This document shows positions 8,143 through 17,029 of a stretch of DNA of 33,016 bases, piece by piece. Each line of letters starts with the position of its first letter. Within the stretch, counting starts at the first letter, position 1. Origin of the DNA: Pseudomonas monteilii NBRC 103158 = DSM 14164 (GTDB taxonomy: Bacteria > Pseudomonadota > Gammaproteobacteria > Pseudomonadales > Pseudomonadaceae); NCBI RefSeq assembly GCF_000730605.1, contig NZ_BBIS01000063.1:1-33016 (forward strand), read 5' to 3'. The translations under genes and the position numbers were made by a program. Under the pieces are notes generated by a model. It saw only the letters and a list, made by a program, of their open reading frames with translations, was not told where the DNA came from and did not search any database.

Positions 8143-9393
8143 ATGGATAACAAACGCAAGATCGCCCTCGCGGTAGCCGCTGTGGCAGCCCTCGGATTTG
8201 GCAGCCTTGCCTGGAACAACAGTTCCGGACAGCAGGCCGCCAGTACCGCCGAGCATGGCGCTAACGATGGTCATGGCGACGAAAAGAAAGCCGCATCTGC
8301 CGCCAAAGAGGAAGGTGATGAGGGCCATGGTGAAGAAGGTCACAGCGAAGAGGGTGGTGAAGAAGAGGGCAAGCTGAGGCTCAGCGCTGAACAGATCAAG
8401 GCAGCCGGCGTTGCTCTCGAAGCTGCAGCACCCCGTGACTTGGGTACAGTCGTGAGCTTCCCGGGCGAAATTCGCTTCGATGAAGACCGGACCGCCCACG
8501 TAGTTCCTCGTGTTCCTGGCGTTGTTGAGACTGTCCAAGCCGATCTGGGTGAGACGGTCAAAAAGGGTCAGGTCCTCGCTGTAATCGCCAGCCAGCAGAT
8601 CTCTGACCTGCGCAGCGAACAACAGGCCGCACAGCGTCGCGTCGAACTGGCGCGTGTGACCTTCGAGCGTGAGAAGCAGCTGTGGCAGGACAAGATTTCC
8701 GCAGAGCAAGACTACCTCCAAGCACGCCAAGCGCTGCAAGAAGCGGAGATCTCCTTGGCCAACGCCAAGCAGAAGGTCGGTGCGATCGGTGCTTCGGTTA
8801 ACTCCGTTGGCGGTAATCGTTACGAACTCCGAGCCCCTTTCGACGCCGTGGTGGTGGAGAAACACCTGACCGTTGGCGAAGTCGTCAGCGAGGCGACCAA
8901 CGCCTTCATCCTTTCCGACCTGAATCAGGTCTGGGCAACCTTCGCCGTCCCGCCTACAGATCTGGGCAAAGTCACGACTGGTCGTGCGGTGAAAGTCTCT
9001 TCGCCTGACATGAACGTCGAGGTCGAAGGGAAGGTGGGTTATGTCGGGAGCCTGCTGGGCGAGCAAAACCGTGCAGCTACTGTCCGCGTCACCTTGACCA
9101 ACCCCAACGGTGCCTGGCGTCCAGGCCTGTTCGTGAACATTGCGGTCACTTCCCAAACCGATCGAGTTGCCGTAGCGGTCCCTGAGCACGCAGTGCAGAC
9201 CGTTGAAGACAAACCCTCGGTATTCGTACGCACCCCAGATGGGTTTGACACCCGCCCGGTAAAACTGGGTCGTCGCGATAATGGGTACGTGGAAGTCATC
9301 GACGGTATTGAAGCCGGCGCCCAGGTAGCAACCAGTGGCAGCTTCACACTCAAGTCCGAGCTCGGCAAAGCTTCTGCCGAACACGGTCACTGA
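8143..9393 (+). CDS. czcB: CzcB, periplasmic membrane-fusion protein
   Basis: A 416-residue adaptor that links CzcA to CzcC. It has an N-terminal hydrophobic anchor (KIALAVAAVAALGFGSLAW), then a long His/Glu-rich segment (about residues 37-83, containing GHGEEGHSEE) likely to bind metal. Next come the lipoyl/barrel-sandwich halves (VVPRVPGVVETVQADLGE and YELRAPFDAVVVEKHLTVGE), separated by a coiled-coil hairpin. The C-terminal beta barrel and membrane-proximal domain hold NGAWRPGLFVNIAV. The start ATG 8143 has AGGAG at 8131-8135. Same operon as czcC and czcA, with 24 bases to czcA. Confidence 0.93.
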   Translation: MDNKRKIALAVAAVAALGFGSLAWNNSSGQQAASTAEHGANDGHGDEKKAASAAKEEGDEGHGEEGHSEEGGEEEGKLRLSAEQIKAAGVALEAAAPRDLGTVVSFPGEIRFDEDRTAHVVPRVPGVVETVQADLGETVKKGQVLAVIASQQISDLRSEQQAAQRRVELARVTFEREKQLWQDKISAEQDYLQARQALQEAEISLANAKQKVGAIGASVNSVGGNRYELRAPFDAVVVEKHLTVGEVVSEATNAFILSDLNQVWATFAVPPTDLGKVTTGRAVKVSSPDMNVEVEGKVGYVGSLLGEQNRAATVRVTLTNPNGAWRPGLFVNIAVTSQTDRVAVAVPEHAVQTVEDKPSVFVRTPDGFDTRPVKLGRRDNGYVEVIDGIEAGAQVATSGSFTLKSELGKASAEHGH

Positions 9394-9417
9394 TGCGAAC
9401 TGACAGGATGATTTCTC

Positions 9418-12400
9418 ATGTTTGAACGTATCATCAGATTCGCCATCGAGCAGCGCATCGTAGTAATGATCGCTGTTCTGATCATGGCGGGTATCGGTAT
9501 CTACAGCTATCAAAAGCTGCCCATTGATGCGGTACCCGATATCACCAACGTCCAGGTGCAGATCAACACTGCAGCGCCTGGCTATTCGCCGTTGGAAACC
9601 GAACAACGGATCACGTTTCCAGTTGAAACAGCAATGGCCGGTCTCCCGGGCCTTCAGCAGACCCGTTCCCTGTCTCGCTCTGGCCTGTCTCAGGTCACCG
9701 TGATCTTCAAGGATGGCACTGACATCTTCTTTGCCCGTCAGCTGATCAACGAGCGACTGCAGGTTGCGAAGGAACAGCTGCCAGATGGCGTGGAAGCTGT
9801 CATGGGGCCTGTTTCCACCGGTCTCGGTGAGATCTTCCTGTGGACCGTTGAAGCCGAAGATGGCGCGGTCAAAGAGGACGGTACGCCGTACACCCCGACC
9901 GACCTGCGCGTGATCCAGGACTGGATCATCAAGCCTCAGCTGCGCAACGTCCCGGGTGTGGCCGAGATCAATACCATCGGCGGCTATGCCAAGCAGTTCC
10001 TGGTTGCGCCGGATCCAAAGCGCCTGGCTACCTACAAGCTGACCCTCAATGACCTGGTTGCAGCGTTGGAAAGTAACAACGCCAACGTCGGCGCCGGCTA
10101 CATCGAACGTAATGGTGAGCAGTTGCTCATCCGTGCGCCCGGCCAGGTAGGCAACATCGACGACATAGCCAACATCGTGATCACCAGTGTGGATGGTGCA
10201 CCGATTCGTATCAGCAGCGTTGCTGACGTCAGCATCGGTAAAGAGCTCCGTACAGGTGCTGCTACTGAGAACGGCCGCGAAGTCGTGCTCGGTACCGTGT
10301 TCATGCTGATTGGTGAAAACAGCCGCACCGTATCTCAAGCTGTCGCCGCCAAACTGGCGGACATCAACCGCACCCTGCCAAAGGGCGTGGTGGCCGTGAC
10401 CGTTTACGACCGTACCAACCTGGTTGAAAAAGCCATCGCGACGGTGAAGAAGAACCTGGTGGAAGGTGCGATTCTGGTAATCGCCATTCTGTTCCTGTTC
10501 CTCGGCAACATCCGTGCGGCACTGATCACCGCGATGGTGATTCCGCTGTCCATGCTGTTCACCTTCACAGGCATGTTCAACAACAAGGTCAGTGCCAACT
10601 TAATGAGTTTGGGGGCACTCGACTTCGGCATCATCGTCGACGGTGCCGTGGTTATTGTAGAAAACGCGATCCGTCGACTGGCTCATGCGCAGCATAAGCA
10701 TGGCCGCATGCTCACCAAAACTGAACGCTTCCACGAGGTCTTTGCCGCGGCGCGAGAAGCTCGCCGGCCGCTGATCTTCGGTCAGCTGATCATCATGGTG
10801 GTTTACCTGCCGATCTTCGCCCTCACCGGCGTCGAAGGCAAAATGTTCCACCCGATGGCCTTCACCGTTGTGATGGCGCTGTTGGGTGCAATGATCCTGT
10901 CTGTTACCTTTGTTCCTGCAGCTATTGCCATGTTCGTCACTGGCAAGGTGAAGGAAGAAGAAGGTGTGGTCATGCGCACAGCTCGACTGCGCTATGAGCC
11001 GGTTCTTCAATGGGTGCTGGGACATCGGAACATCGCTTTCTCGGCCGCAGTAGCCTTGGTCGTACTGAGCGGCGTGCTGGCAAGTCGTATGGGTAGCGAG
11101 TTCATCCCAAGTCTCAGTGAGGGTGACTTTGCGATGCAGGCCATGCGTGTGCCTGGAACGAGCCTCACTCAGTCCGTCGAGATGCAGCAGCGTCTGGAGA
11201 AAGCGGTAATAGCGCAGGTGCCTGAAGTCGAGCGTATGTTCGCACGTTCGGGTACCGCGGAAATTGCATCTGACCCGATGCCACCGAACGCCTCCGACGC
11301 CTACATCATGCTCAAGCCTCAGGATCAGTGGCCTAACCCCAAGAAGCCTCGCGATGAGCTGATTGCTGAGGTGCAGAAGGCTGCAGCGGGTGTTCCAGGA
11401 AGCAACTACGAGTTGTCGCAGCCAATCCAACTGCGTTTCAACGAGCTGATTTCGGGCGTGCGTAGTGACGTCGCTGTGAAGGTCTTCGGCGATGACATGG
11501 ACGTACTCAACAATACCGCCAACAAGATCGCGGCAGCGCTCAAAGCGGTACCGGGCTCGTCGGAAGTGAAAGTTGAGCAGACATCCGGCCTGCCGGTGCT
11601 GACAATCAACATCGACCGCGAGAAAGCAGCACGCTACGGCCTGAACATCGCGGATGTTCAGAACTCGATCGCTATCGCCGTGGGTGGTCGCCAGGCCGGC
11701 ACGCTGTATGAGGGCGACCGTCGGTTCGACATGGTAGTGCGCCTGCCTGAGACCGTTCGCACCGACGTAGCGGGGATGTCCAGTTTGCTGATTCCGGTGC
11801 CTGCCAATGCGGCTCAGGGTGCCAACCAGATCGGTTTCATCCCGCTGTCGCAGGTCGCTAATCTGGACCTGCAACTGGGCCCGAACCAAATCAGCCGCGA
11901 GAACGGCAAGCGTCTAGTAATCGTCAGCGCCAACGTTCGAGGCCGTGACCTGGGATCCTTCGTTGAGGAGGCGACCGCTTCGCTGGATCAGAAGGTGCAA
12001 ATCCCTGCGGGCTACTGGACGACTTGGGGTGGCCAGTTCGAGCAGCTGCAGTCGGCTGCCAAACGGCTGCAGATCGTTGTTCCAGTCGCCTTGCTGCTGG
12101 TCATGACCTTGTTGTTCCTGATGTTCAACAACCTGAAGGACGGCATGCTGGTCTTCACCGGTATTCCATTCGCACTCACCGGTGGTGTCGTGGCGTTGTG
12201 GCTGCGGGACATCCCTCTGTCGATCTCGGCAGGTGTCGGCTTCATTGCACTGTCCGGAGTTGCAGTACTGAACGGCCTGGTGATGATTGCCTTCATCCGC
12301 GGGCTAAGGGAGGAAGGGCGAACGCTCAGGCAGGCAGTCGATGAAGGTGCATTAACCCGTCTGCGACCTGTTCTGATGACTGCCTTGGTGGCGTCCCTGG

Positions 12401-12579
12401 GCTTCATCCCGATGGCCCTGGCCACCGGTACCGGTGCAGAAGTTCAGCGGCCTCTGGCGACGGTGGTGATTGGCGGGATCTTGTCTTCCACCGCGCTGAC
12501 GTTGCTGGTACTGCCAGCCCTGTATCACTGGGCGCACCGCAAGGATGAAGATGGTGAGGAGGCTGAGGCGGTTAGCTGA
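9418..12579 (+). CDS. czcA: CzcA, heavy-metal RND efflux transporter
   Basis: A 1053-residue inner-membrane proton/metal antiporter of the HME-RND family, full length. The fourth transmembrane helix carries DFGIIVDGAVVIVEN, placing acidic residues at D402, D408 and E415, the same numbers as the residues known to be essential in Cupriavidus CzcA and the signature of the Zn/Co/Cd subclass. Other RND landmarks are KLPIDAVPDITNVQVQ near the start, GLPGLQQTRSLSR, and GVAVLNGLVMIAFIRGLREEG in the second half. It ends at a strong terminator, so czcCBA forms a closed operon. The substrate range (Zn, Cd, Co) is inferred from the family. Confidence 0.96.
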   Translation: MFERIIRFAIEQRIVVMIAVLIMAGIGIYSYQKLPIDAVPDITNVQVQINTAAPGYSPLETEQRITFPVETAMAGLPGLQQTRSLSRSGLSQVTVIFKDGTDIFFARQLINERLQVAKEQLPDGVEAVMGPVSTGLGEIFLWTVEAEDGAVKEDGTPYTPTDLRVIQDWIIKPQLRNVPGVAEINTIGGYAKQFLVAPDPKRLATYKLTLNDLVAALESNNANVGAGYIERNGEQLLIRAPGQVGNIDDIANIVITSVDGAPIRISSVADVSIGKELRTGAATENGREVVLGTVFMLIGENSRTVSQAVAAKLADINRTLPKGVVAVTVYDRTNLVEKAIATVKKNLVEGAILVIAILFLFLGNIRAALITAMVIPLSMLFTFTGMFNNKVSANLMSLGALDFGIIVDGAVVIVENAIRRLAHAQHKHGRMLTKTERFHEVFAAAREARRPLIFGQLIIMVVYLPIFALTGVEGKMFHPMAFTVVMALLGAMILSVTFVPAAIAMFVTGKVKEEEGVVMRTARLRYEPVLQWVLGHRNIAFSAAVALVVLSGVLASRMGSEFIPSLSEGDFAMQAMRVPGTSLTQSVEMQQRLEKAVIAQVPEVERMFARSGTAEIASDPMPPNASDAYIMLKPQDQWPNPKKPRDELIAEVQKAAAGVPGSNYELSQPIQLRFNELISGVRSDVAVKVFGDDMDVLNNTANKIAAALKAVPGSSEVKVEQTSGLPVLTINIDREKAARYGLNIADVQNSIAIAVGGRQAGTLYEGDRRFDMVVRLPETVRTDVAGMSSLLIPVPANAAQGANQIGFIPLSQVANLDLQLGPNQISRENGKRLVIVSANVRGRDLGSFVEEATASLDQKVQIPAGYWTTWGGQFEQLQSAAKRLQIVVPVALLLVMTLLFLMFNNLKDGMLVFTGIPFALTGGVVALWLRDIPLSISAGVGFIALSGVAVLNGLVMIAFIRGLREEGRTLRQAVDEGALTRLRPVLMTALVASLGFIPMALATGTGAEVQRPLATVVIGGILSSTALTLLVLPALYHWAHRKDEDGEEAEAVS

Positions 12580-12598
12580 TAGCCGCCGCTAAAGAGAA

Positions 12599-12626
12599 GC
12601 CCACAACACGCGTTGTGGGCTTTTTT
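12599..12626 (+). terminator. Intrinsic terminator of czcCBA
   Basis: Perfect 9-bp stem GCCCACAAC / GTTGTGGGC with a four-base loop, followed by six Ts, 19 bases after the czcA stop codon. Confidence 0.93.
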
Positions 12627-12653
12627 GTTTTATATGAGGTAGATGCGCTTACC

Positions 12654-12693
12654 TTTCAAAATTGTAAGTTTCTCGTCATGCCGGTGATGCCTG
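12654..12693 (+). promoter_or_regulatory. Shared metal-regulon promoter, copy 4 (first DUF2790 gene)
   Basis: Box TTTCAAAATTGTAAG (12654-12668), with TTGTAA at 12662-12667. After 17 bases comes TGATGCCTG (12685-12693). It differs from the best copies at the last box base and in the -10 part. It lies right after the czcA terminator, so the small gene at 12742 has its own promoter with a short leader of about 43 bases. Confidence 0.5.
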
Positions 12694-12741
12694 TGCATTG
12701 CTAAAGTTACGCCCGAGAAGATTTGAATTTGAGAGGTTCTT

Positions 12742-13065
12742 ATGAAAAAGCTAATTATTGCCGCTGCACTTGTTGTGTTCTCGATGGCTTCGCAGGCTAA
12801 CACTTTCTCTGAAAGCCAGCAGTTGCAATACACCAAAGAGCACCAAGCTGCGGTGGCCAAGTATGCCGAGAAGAATGGCAAGCCTATGCCGGAGATTCAG
12901 GATTACAAATATGGCATGAAGATAGACGTTGCTAAGTTTGTACGTCAGTCGCAGGACCCCCGTACCTGCCAGGTCTACCCACGGTTGATGACTTTCGAGG
13001 ACTCCCAGGGCACGCTCAAGACTGTTCGTTACTCGATGTATTCGCAATGCATCAACAACAAGTAG
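12742..13065 (+). CDS. DUF2790-type small periplasmic protein
   Basis: A 107-residue secreted protein with signal peptide MKKLIIAAALVVFSMASQA. The mature part shows the DUF2790 pattern: PEIQDYKYGMKIDVAKFV, a cysteine in RTCQVYPRLMTFEDSQG, and a second cysteine in YSQCINNK, which may form a disulfide. GAGAGG stands eight bases before the ATG. Function unknown; the family is frequent beside Pseudomonas metal loci. It is a paralogue of the gene at 26576-26902, and both have the shared regulon box upstream. It sits between czcA and the P1B ATPase but with its own promoter and terminator. Confidence 0.85.
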   Translation: MKKLIIAAALVVFSMASQANTFSESQQLQYTKEHQAAVAKYAEKNGKPMPEIQDYKYGMKIDVAKFVRQSQDPRTCQVYPRLMTFEDSQGTLKTVRYSMYSQCINNK

Positions 13066-13101
13066 TAAACGATTTGAACAGAACAATTAGAGAATTCATA
13101 A

Positions 13102-13130
13102 ATGCCAGGCAGCGCCTGGCATTTTTTATT
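13102..13130 (+). terminator. Intrinsic terminator after the first DUF2790 gene
   Basis: Stem ATGCCAGGC / GCCTGGCAT with an AGC loop, followed by a T-rich run (TTTTTATT), 36 bases after the stop codon. Confidence 0.9.
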
Positions 13131-13266
13131 ACGCCCGATGCTCCATAGCTTTGAAATATTAACGCCTGGGCCGGGGCAAACCGTGCAATAGGTCTTAGCT
13201 AACCAACCGCGACGGCTCCCAACTGCAGAGGGCAATTGGAAGCCTTGACCCCAGAAGGGACGAGTT

Positions 13267-15264
13267 ATGAAAAGTTTGCTTGAACGCCCAGACGACCAAG
13301 CAGGGCACAAAGGCCATAGCCACGAGCATGGCAGTATCTTCGGCATGAATACCGAGCTGGTCTTCGCGCTGATCTGTGGTGTGCTGCTCGGTGCCGGAGC
13401 TCTCGCAGGAAAGCTCGGGCTGATCGATAGGCTGTCACTGGTTCTGTACGTATCTGCCTACGTGTTCGGTGGATGGTTCACTATCAAGGAAGCGATCAGC
13501 AACATCCGCCAGAAGCGCTTCGAGATCGATTCGCTGATGCTTCTCGCCGCAGCCGGTGCCGCGAGCATCGGCGCCTGGGCTGAGGGGGCTCTGCTGCTGT
13601 TCCTGTTCAGTCTGGGGCATTCCCTTGAAAGCTACGCGATGGGGCGGGCCAAGAAAGCGATTGAGGCACTGTCCAAGCTCGCACCGGCCACGGCGATCGT
13701 ACGCAGAGCAAATGGCACGACGGAAATGCCGGTGGAACTGCTGGTTCCCGGTGACGTTGTCATCGTGCGCCCAAATGACCGCCTGCCGGCCGATGGTTTT
13801 GTAGTCGTGGGCTCCTCAAGTATCAACCAGGCGCCAGTGACCGGTGAAAGCGTCCCCGTGGACAAGCAACCTGTCGCTGATGTCGAGCTCGCACGTAGTA
13901 AGCCAGATGCAGTTGATGCAGCTTCGAAAGTCTTCGCCGGCACCATCAATGGCGAAACTCTCATCGAGGTTGAGGTAACACGGCGCTCCACTGAAAGTAC
14001 CTTGGCGCGGGTCATCAAGATGGTCAGTGAAGCCGAAGTCAGGAAGTCACCGACCCAGCAGTTCACGGACCGCTTCCAGCGGGTATTCGTCCCGGTAGTT
14101 TTGCTGCTGGTAGTAGGGCTGCTGTTTGCCGGCATTTTTCTTGACGAGCCTTTCCGTGACTCGTTCTACCGGGCGATGGCCGTTCTGGTTGCAGCCAGCC
14201 CCTGCGCGCTCGCGATCGCTACACCAAGCGCCATTCTCTCTGGCATCGCCAGGGCAGCCCGAGGTGGCGTGCTGATCAAGGGCGGTGCGCCACTTGAAGA
14301 GCTTGGCGCCTTGAATGCCATGGCATTCGACAAGACCGGTACCCTGACCGAAGGGCGCCCACGCATTACCGATGTAATACCCGTGGGCGGCACGCAGATC
14401 GAGGATCTACTAAACGTCGCCATCGCTGTGGAGTCGATGAGCGACCATCCGCTGGCTGCGGCAATTGTGCGTGACGGTGAAGAGATGATTGGCACACGGC
14501 GCCGAATCCAAGCCAAGAACATGAGCAACATGATTGGCCGCGGCGTGCGTGCTGAGCTTGATGGGCAGTTCGTCTGGATTGGCAAGGTCGAGATGTTCGG
14601 TACCAATGGTATTCCCGCACTGAGCAAGGCTGCCCTGGAGGCTGCAGAGCGTCTACGTCAGTCGGGCCGCACAACCATGGTGATTCGTCGTGCTGACAAG
14701 GATCTGGGCGCTATCGGGCTATTGGACACACCCCGAGAGGGGGCCAAAGAGGCACTCCAGAAACTCAGAGAGATGGGCATCGACCGCATGGTCATGATTT
14801 CTGGAGACCACAACCGCGTTGCAGAGGCGGTAGCCAAACAAGTTGGCTTAGATGAGGCGTGGGGAGACCTGATGCCGGAAGACAAGGTCAAGGCCATCAA
14901 GAACCTGCGCCTTAGCGCCAAGGTGGCCATGGTGGGTGACGGCGTGAATGACGCCCCTGCCATGGCCAATTCGAGCGTTGGCATCGCAATGGGGGCTGCC
15001 GGATCTGACGTCGCCTTGGAAACAGCTGATATCGCGCTTATGGCTGACGACATCAGGCAACTCCCATTTGCGGTGGGTTTGAGCCGTCACACGCGATCGA
15101 TCATCCGCCAGAACCTGTTCGTCAGCTTGGGGATTGTGGCCATCCTGGTTCCGTCGACCATCATGGGCTTGAGCATTGGTGCTGCTGTTGCAATCCATGA
15201 GGGCTCCACATTGTTGGTCGTCTTCAACGCCTTGCGGTTGTTGGCCTACCGCAGAAGCACCTGA
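13267..15264 (+). CDS. P1B-type heavy-metal transporting ATPase with SPC motif
   Basis: A 665-residue metal-exporting P-type ATPase. There is no N-terminal HMA domain, only a short His-rich tail (GHKGHSHEHG, about residues 13-22). About eight membrane helices are predicted. Landmarks are TGES (192-195) in the actuator domain, SPC (311-313) in the metal-binding helix, DKTGT with phosphorylated Asp355, a DHPLA-type HP motif, and GDGVNDAPAM. The last helix region carries HEGST. SPC plus HEG[GS]T is the P1B-4 signature, linked to Co/Zn/Cd/Fe export, whereas CadA and ZntA proper have CPC. The KT2440 counterpart is, from memory, named cadA. AAGGGA lies before ATG 13267, preceded by an imperfect hairpin (about 13213-13243). 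No regulon box was found upstream, so control is probably separate. Confidence 0.92.
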   Translation: MKSLLERPDDQAGHKGHSHEHGSIFGMNTELVFALICGVLLGAGALAGKLGLIDRLSLVLYVSAYVFGGWFTIKEAISNIRQKRFEIDSLMLLAAAGAASIGAWAEGALLLFLFSLGHSLESYAMGRAKKAIEALSKLAPATAIVRRANGTTEMPVELLVPGDVVIVRPNDRLPADGFVVVGSSSINQAPVTGESVPVDKQPVADVELARSKPDAVDAASKVFAGTINGETLIEVEVTRRSTESTLARVIKMVSEAEVRKSPTQQFTDRFQRVFVPVVLLLVVGLLFAGIFLDEPFRDSFYRAMAVLVAASPCALAIATPSAILSGIARAARGGVLIKGGAPLEELGALNAMAFDKTGTLTEGRPRITDVIPVGGTQIEDLLNVAIAVESMSDHPLAAAIVRDGEEMIGTRRRIQAKNMSNMIGRGVRAELDGQFVWIGKVEMFGTNGIPALSKAALEAAERLRQSGRTTMVIRRADKDLGAIGLLDTPREGAKEALQKLREMGIDRMVMISGDHNRVAEAVAKQVGLDEAWGDLMPEDKVKAIKNLRLSAKVAMVGDGVNDAPAMANSSVGIAMGAAGSDVALETADIALMADDIRQLPFAVGLSRHTRSIIRQNLFVSLGIVAILVPSTIMGLSIGAAVAIHEGSTLLVVFNALRLLAYRRST

Positions 15265-15313
15265 TCCCTGAGCTTCAATCATGAAGCTAAGCAGGGAAAT
15301 GACCTGAAGTAGA

Positions 15314-15354
15314 AGTATGGGTCGTGCGCGATCAGCGCACGACCCATACTTTTT
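15314..15354 (+). terminator. Intrinsic terminator of the P1B ATPase gene
   Basis: A perfect 16-bp stem (15314-15329 with 15335-15350) with a five-base loop, followed by TTTTTC. It sits between the ATPase and the convergent 74-aa gene, whose stop codon is at 15356, so the T run nearly touches that gene's end. Confidence 0.88.
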
Positions 15355-15355
15355 C

Positions 15356-15580
15356 TCACTCGTCGATCCCGATGCGCTTGAGGCTTTCAAGGGCCTTTCC
15401 ACATTCAGGTGAGCCGTGCCGTAAGCCGCAGGCCAACGCAGCTTTGAGGCTCATGACACCGGCTACGAAACCGACTTGATTGCCGACCCCGTGTCCGTTC
15501 GCAAATCCCTGATCATACGCAATCTCCACAAGTGCATTGATCGCCGCCAGGGTGTCTTGTTTGTTGGTACTGTTCTGCAT
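15356..15580 (-). CDS. Unknown 74-aa protein
   Basis: A small soluble protein (MQNSTNKQDTLAAINALVEI start). The middle is glycine-rich (ANGHGVGNQVGFVAGVMSL), followed by two cysteines (ALACGLRHGSPECGKALE). CGGAG seven bases before the ATG supports the start. I do not recognise the family. It follows the 341-aa gene on the same strand after a 127-base gap that holds a GC-rich structured stretch, so the two may form one unit. Confidence 0.6.
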   Translation of the reverse strand: MQNSTNKQDTLAAINALVEIAYDQGFANGHGVGNQVGFVAGVMSLKAALACGLRHGSPECGKALESLKRIGIDE

Positions 15581-15707
15581 ATCTACTCCGCGAGCATTCA
15601 GCTCATATCGCTCGGTTAGATGGCGGCGCCTTCAGTTTTGGGGTGAGCGAATCCCGCTCCCATAGCCAATCCCTAACGGGGGGCATAGCCCGCCACCGTA
15701 AGGAAAA

Positions 15708-16733
15708 TCAGCTATTGAGAGCAGGTGACTCGTTTTGGTCACCCGTACTGCTCGCCTCACCGCATTGGCACTGAGTGGGTACATCCGGATAGCCGCTGTG
15801 TTTCTCGACGAACAGCGTTTGGCAGGTGGTGCACCCATAAATCCGCGGCAGAGACTTCAGACCACCTGGCAGCACATCGCTCAAGGGCTCGTTACGCCAA
15901 GGAGCCCCGTCAAGGATCTGGGTGCGAAGGATATTTCCCAGCCGCCAGGTATTAGTTTGTGCGCTCCAGGACCACATTGGCGCCGAAAGCGAATACTGGA
16001 TGAAGGTCTCCTCCGGCTGCTTGGAGAGCATCGAGTACTTGGGACGGGCCCAGCCGGAATCGATGATGCTGAAACCCATGCCCATCTCAGCACTCGGATA
16101 GGTCTGCTCACCGAAGAAACGGTCGTGAGTCGCGGGAGCCGTAGCATGATGGTCAGTCGGCGGAAATACCCATAAGTAGCACTCGCTTCGGGTCACCATT
16201 TCAACGAGTTGGCTCTGTCCCCGTAGAGGGAAAGCTGCAGCCAGGGCGAAGCGATCTTTCCACGTGTTTTTCGGAGGCGGTGCCATTCCCGCCGCTATGG
16301 CCAGCGTCGCCGTTTTCGGGACGAACCGATCGCCGAGCTCGTTCAGATCCAGATTCTTGCAGAGGGCCTTGAAGGCCTTTTTACGAGTCGTCGAAGTAAA
16401 GGAGGGGTCGAGGAGCAGGCGAACCTGGTTCACGCCGATCCCTGAAGCTCGTAGCACCTCGATGACTTCTTCAGCCGCGCCGACTGCTTGAAGATCGGTC
16501 AATCCCAAGCACTTTTTCGCTCGCTCGATCGTCTCGTAGAGGTTGTACTGCCTGTCGCTATCACGGCGCACCTGGATTGACAGTTTGTCTTTGGAGGCAA
16601 CTTCCGGGGCGACGGAACCAATGGCAGCGTGGAGCAGCTGGTGAATGTGCTGGTGAGGGTACGGGCGGCCGGAAGCCGAGAATGAGGCGTGCAGCTGAGC
16701 AGCGAGAGGTTGAAGCAGCTTTTTGGCAGACAT
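15708..16733 (-). CDS. Unknown 341-aa protein with C-terminal zinc-ribbon-like cysteines
   Basis: Soluble protein starting MSAKKLLQPLAAQLHASFSA, preceded by AGGGGA. The N-terminal half is helical and charged. The centre holds SECYLWVFPPTDHH and SAEMGMGFSIIDSGWARP. The C terminus contains CTTC and, about 20 residues later, CQCG, which could form a zinc ribbon. No known family comes to mind. Neither a signal peptide nor a membrane helix is seen. Its place in a metal locus, together with the cysteine pairs, makes a metal-related role possible but unproven. Confidence 0.65.
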   Translation of the reverse strand: MSAKKLLQPLAAQLHASFSASGRPYPHQHIHQLLHAAIGSVAPEVASKDKLSIQVRRDSDRQYNLYETIERAKKCLGLTDLQAVGAAEEVIEVLRASGIGVNQVRLLLDPSFTSTTRKKAFKALCKNLDLNELGDRFVPKTATLAIAAGMAPPPKNTWKDRFALAAAFPLRGQSQLVEMVTRSECYLWVFPPTDHHATAPATHDRFFGEQTYPSAEMGMGFSIIDSGWARPKYSMLSKQPEETFIQYSLSAPMWSWSAQTNTWRLGNILRTQILDGAPWRNEPLSDVLPGGLKSLPRIYGCTTCQTLFVEKHSGYPDVPTQCQCGEASSTGDQNESPALNS

Positions 16734-16972
16734 GACTATCCCCTAATGAGCGACGTTGGGGTAGCTGCGCTTGTAGGGCCGTTAGACGCGAAGCTGGACG
16801 TCGAATCAGGTTCAATCATGAGTAGGAGTCAGGTTTGATTTGCTTGCACGGCCACCATGCAAATCCCGACGCGGCAATCTCACCAGATTCGCCGAGCTTT
16901 GGCAAGAGAGGTCATCGTAAGCGAATGGAGGTAGGAGGAGGGCGCTCCATGCTTGATCACGTCAGAAACACG

Positions 16973-17005
16973 AAAGCCGGAAGCACATTGAGCGCTTCCG
17001 GCTTT
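16973..17005 (-). terminator. Hairpin terminator after the OprP/O-like porin gene
   Basis: A 12-bp perfect stem AAAGCCGGAAGC / GCTTCCGGCTTT with a nine-base loop, 25 bases beyond the porin stop codon. Each strand ends in only three Ts. The 10-mer TCACGTCAGA occurs on both sides (about 16958 and 17008). Confidence 0.6.
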
Positions 17006-17029
17006 CTCACGTCAGACTGATGAGAGGGA

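Noticed and set aside
8128..10338. A 736-codon open frame on the minus strand opposite czcB and czcA
   Set aside because: It lies fully antisense to two well-supported genes, has no recognisable motif and is explained by GC-rich codon use leaving the opposite frame open.
10600..11889. A 429-codon minus-strand frame opposite czcA
   Set aside because: Same reason: antisense to conserved CzcA sequence, composition unlike a folded protein.
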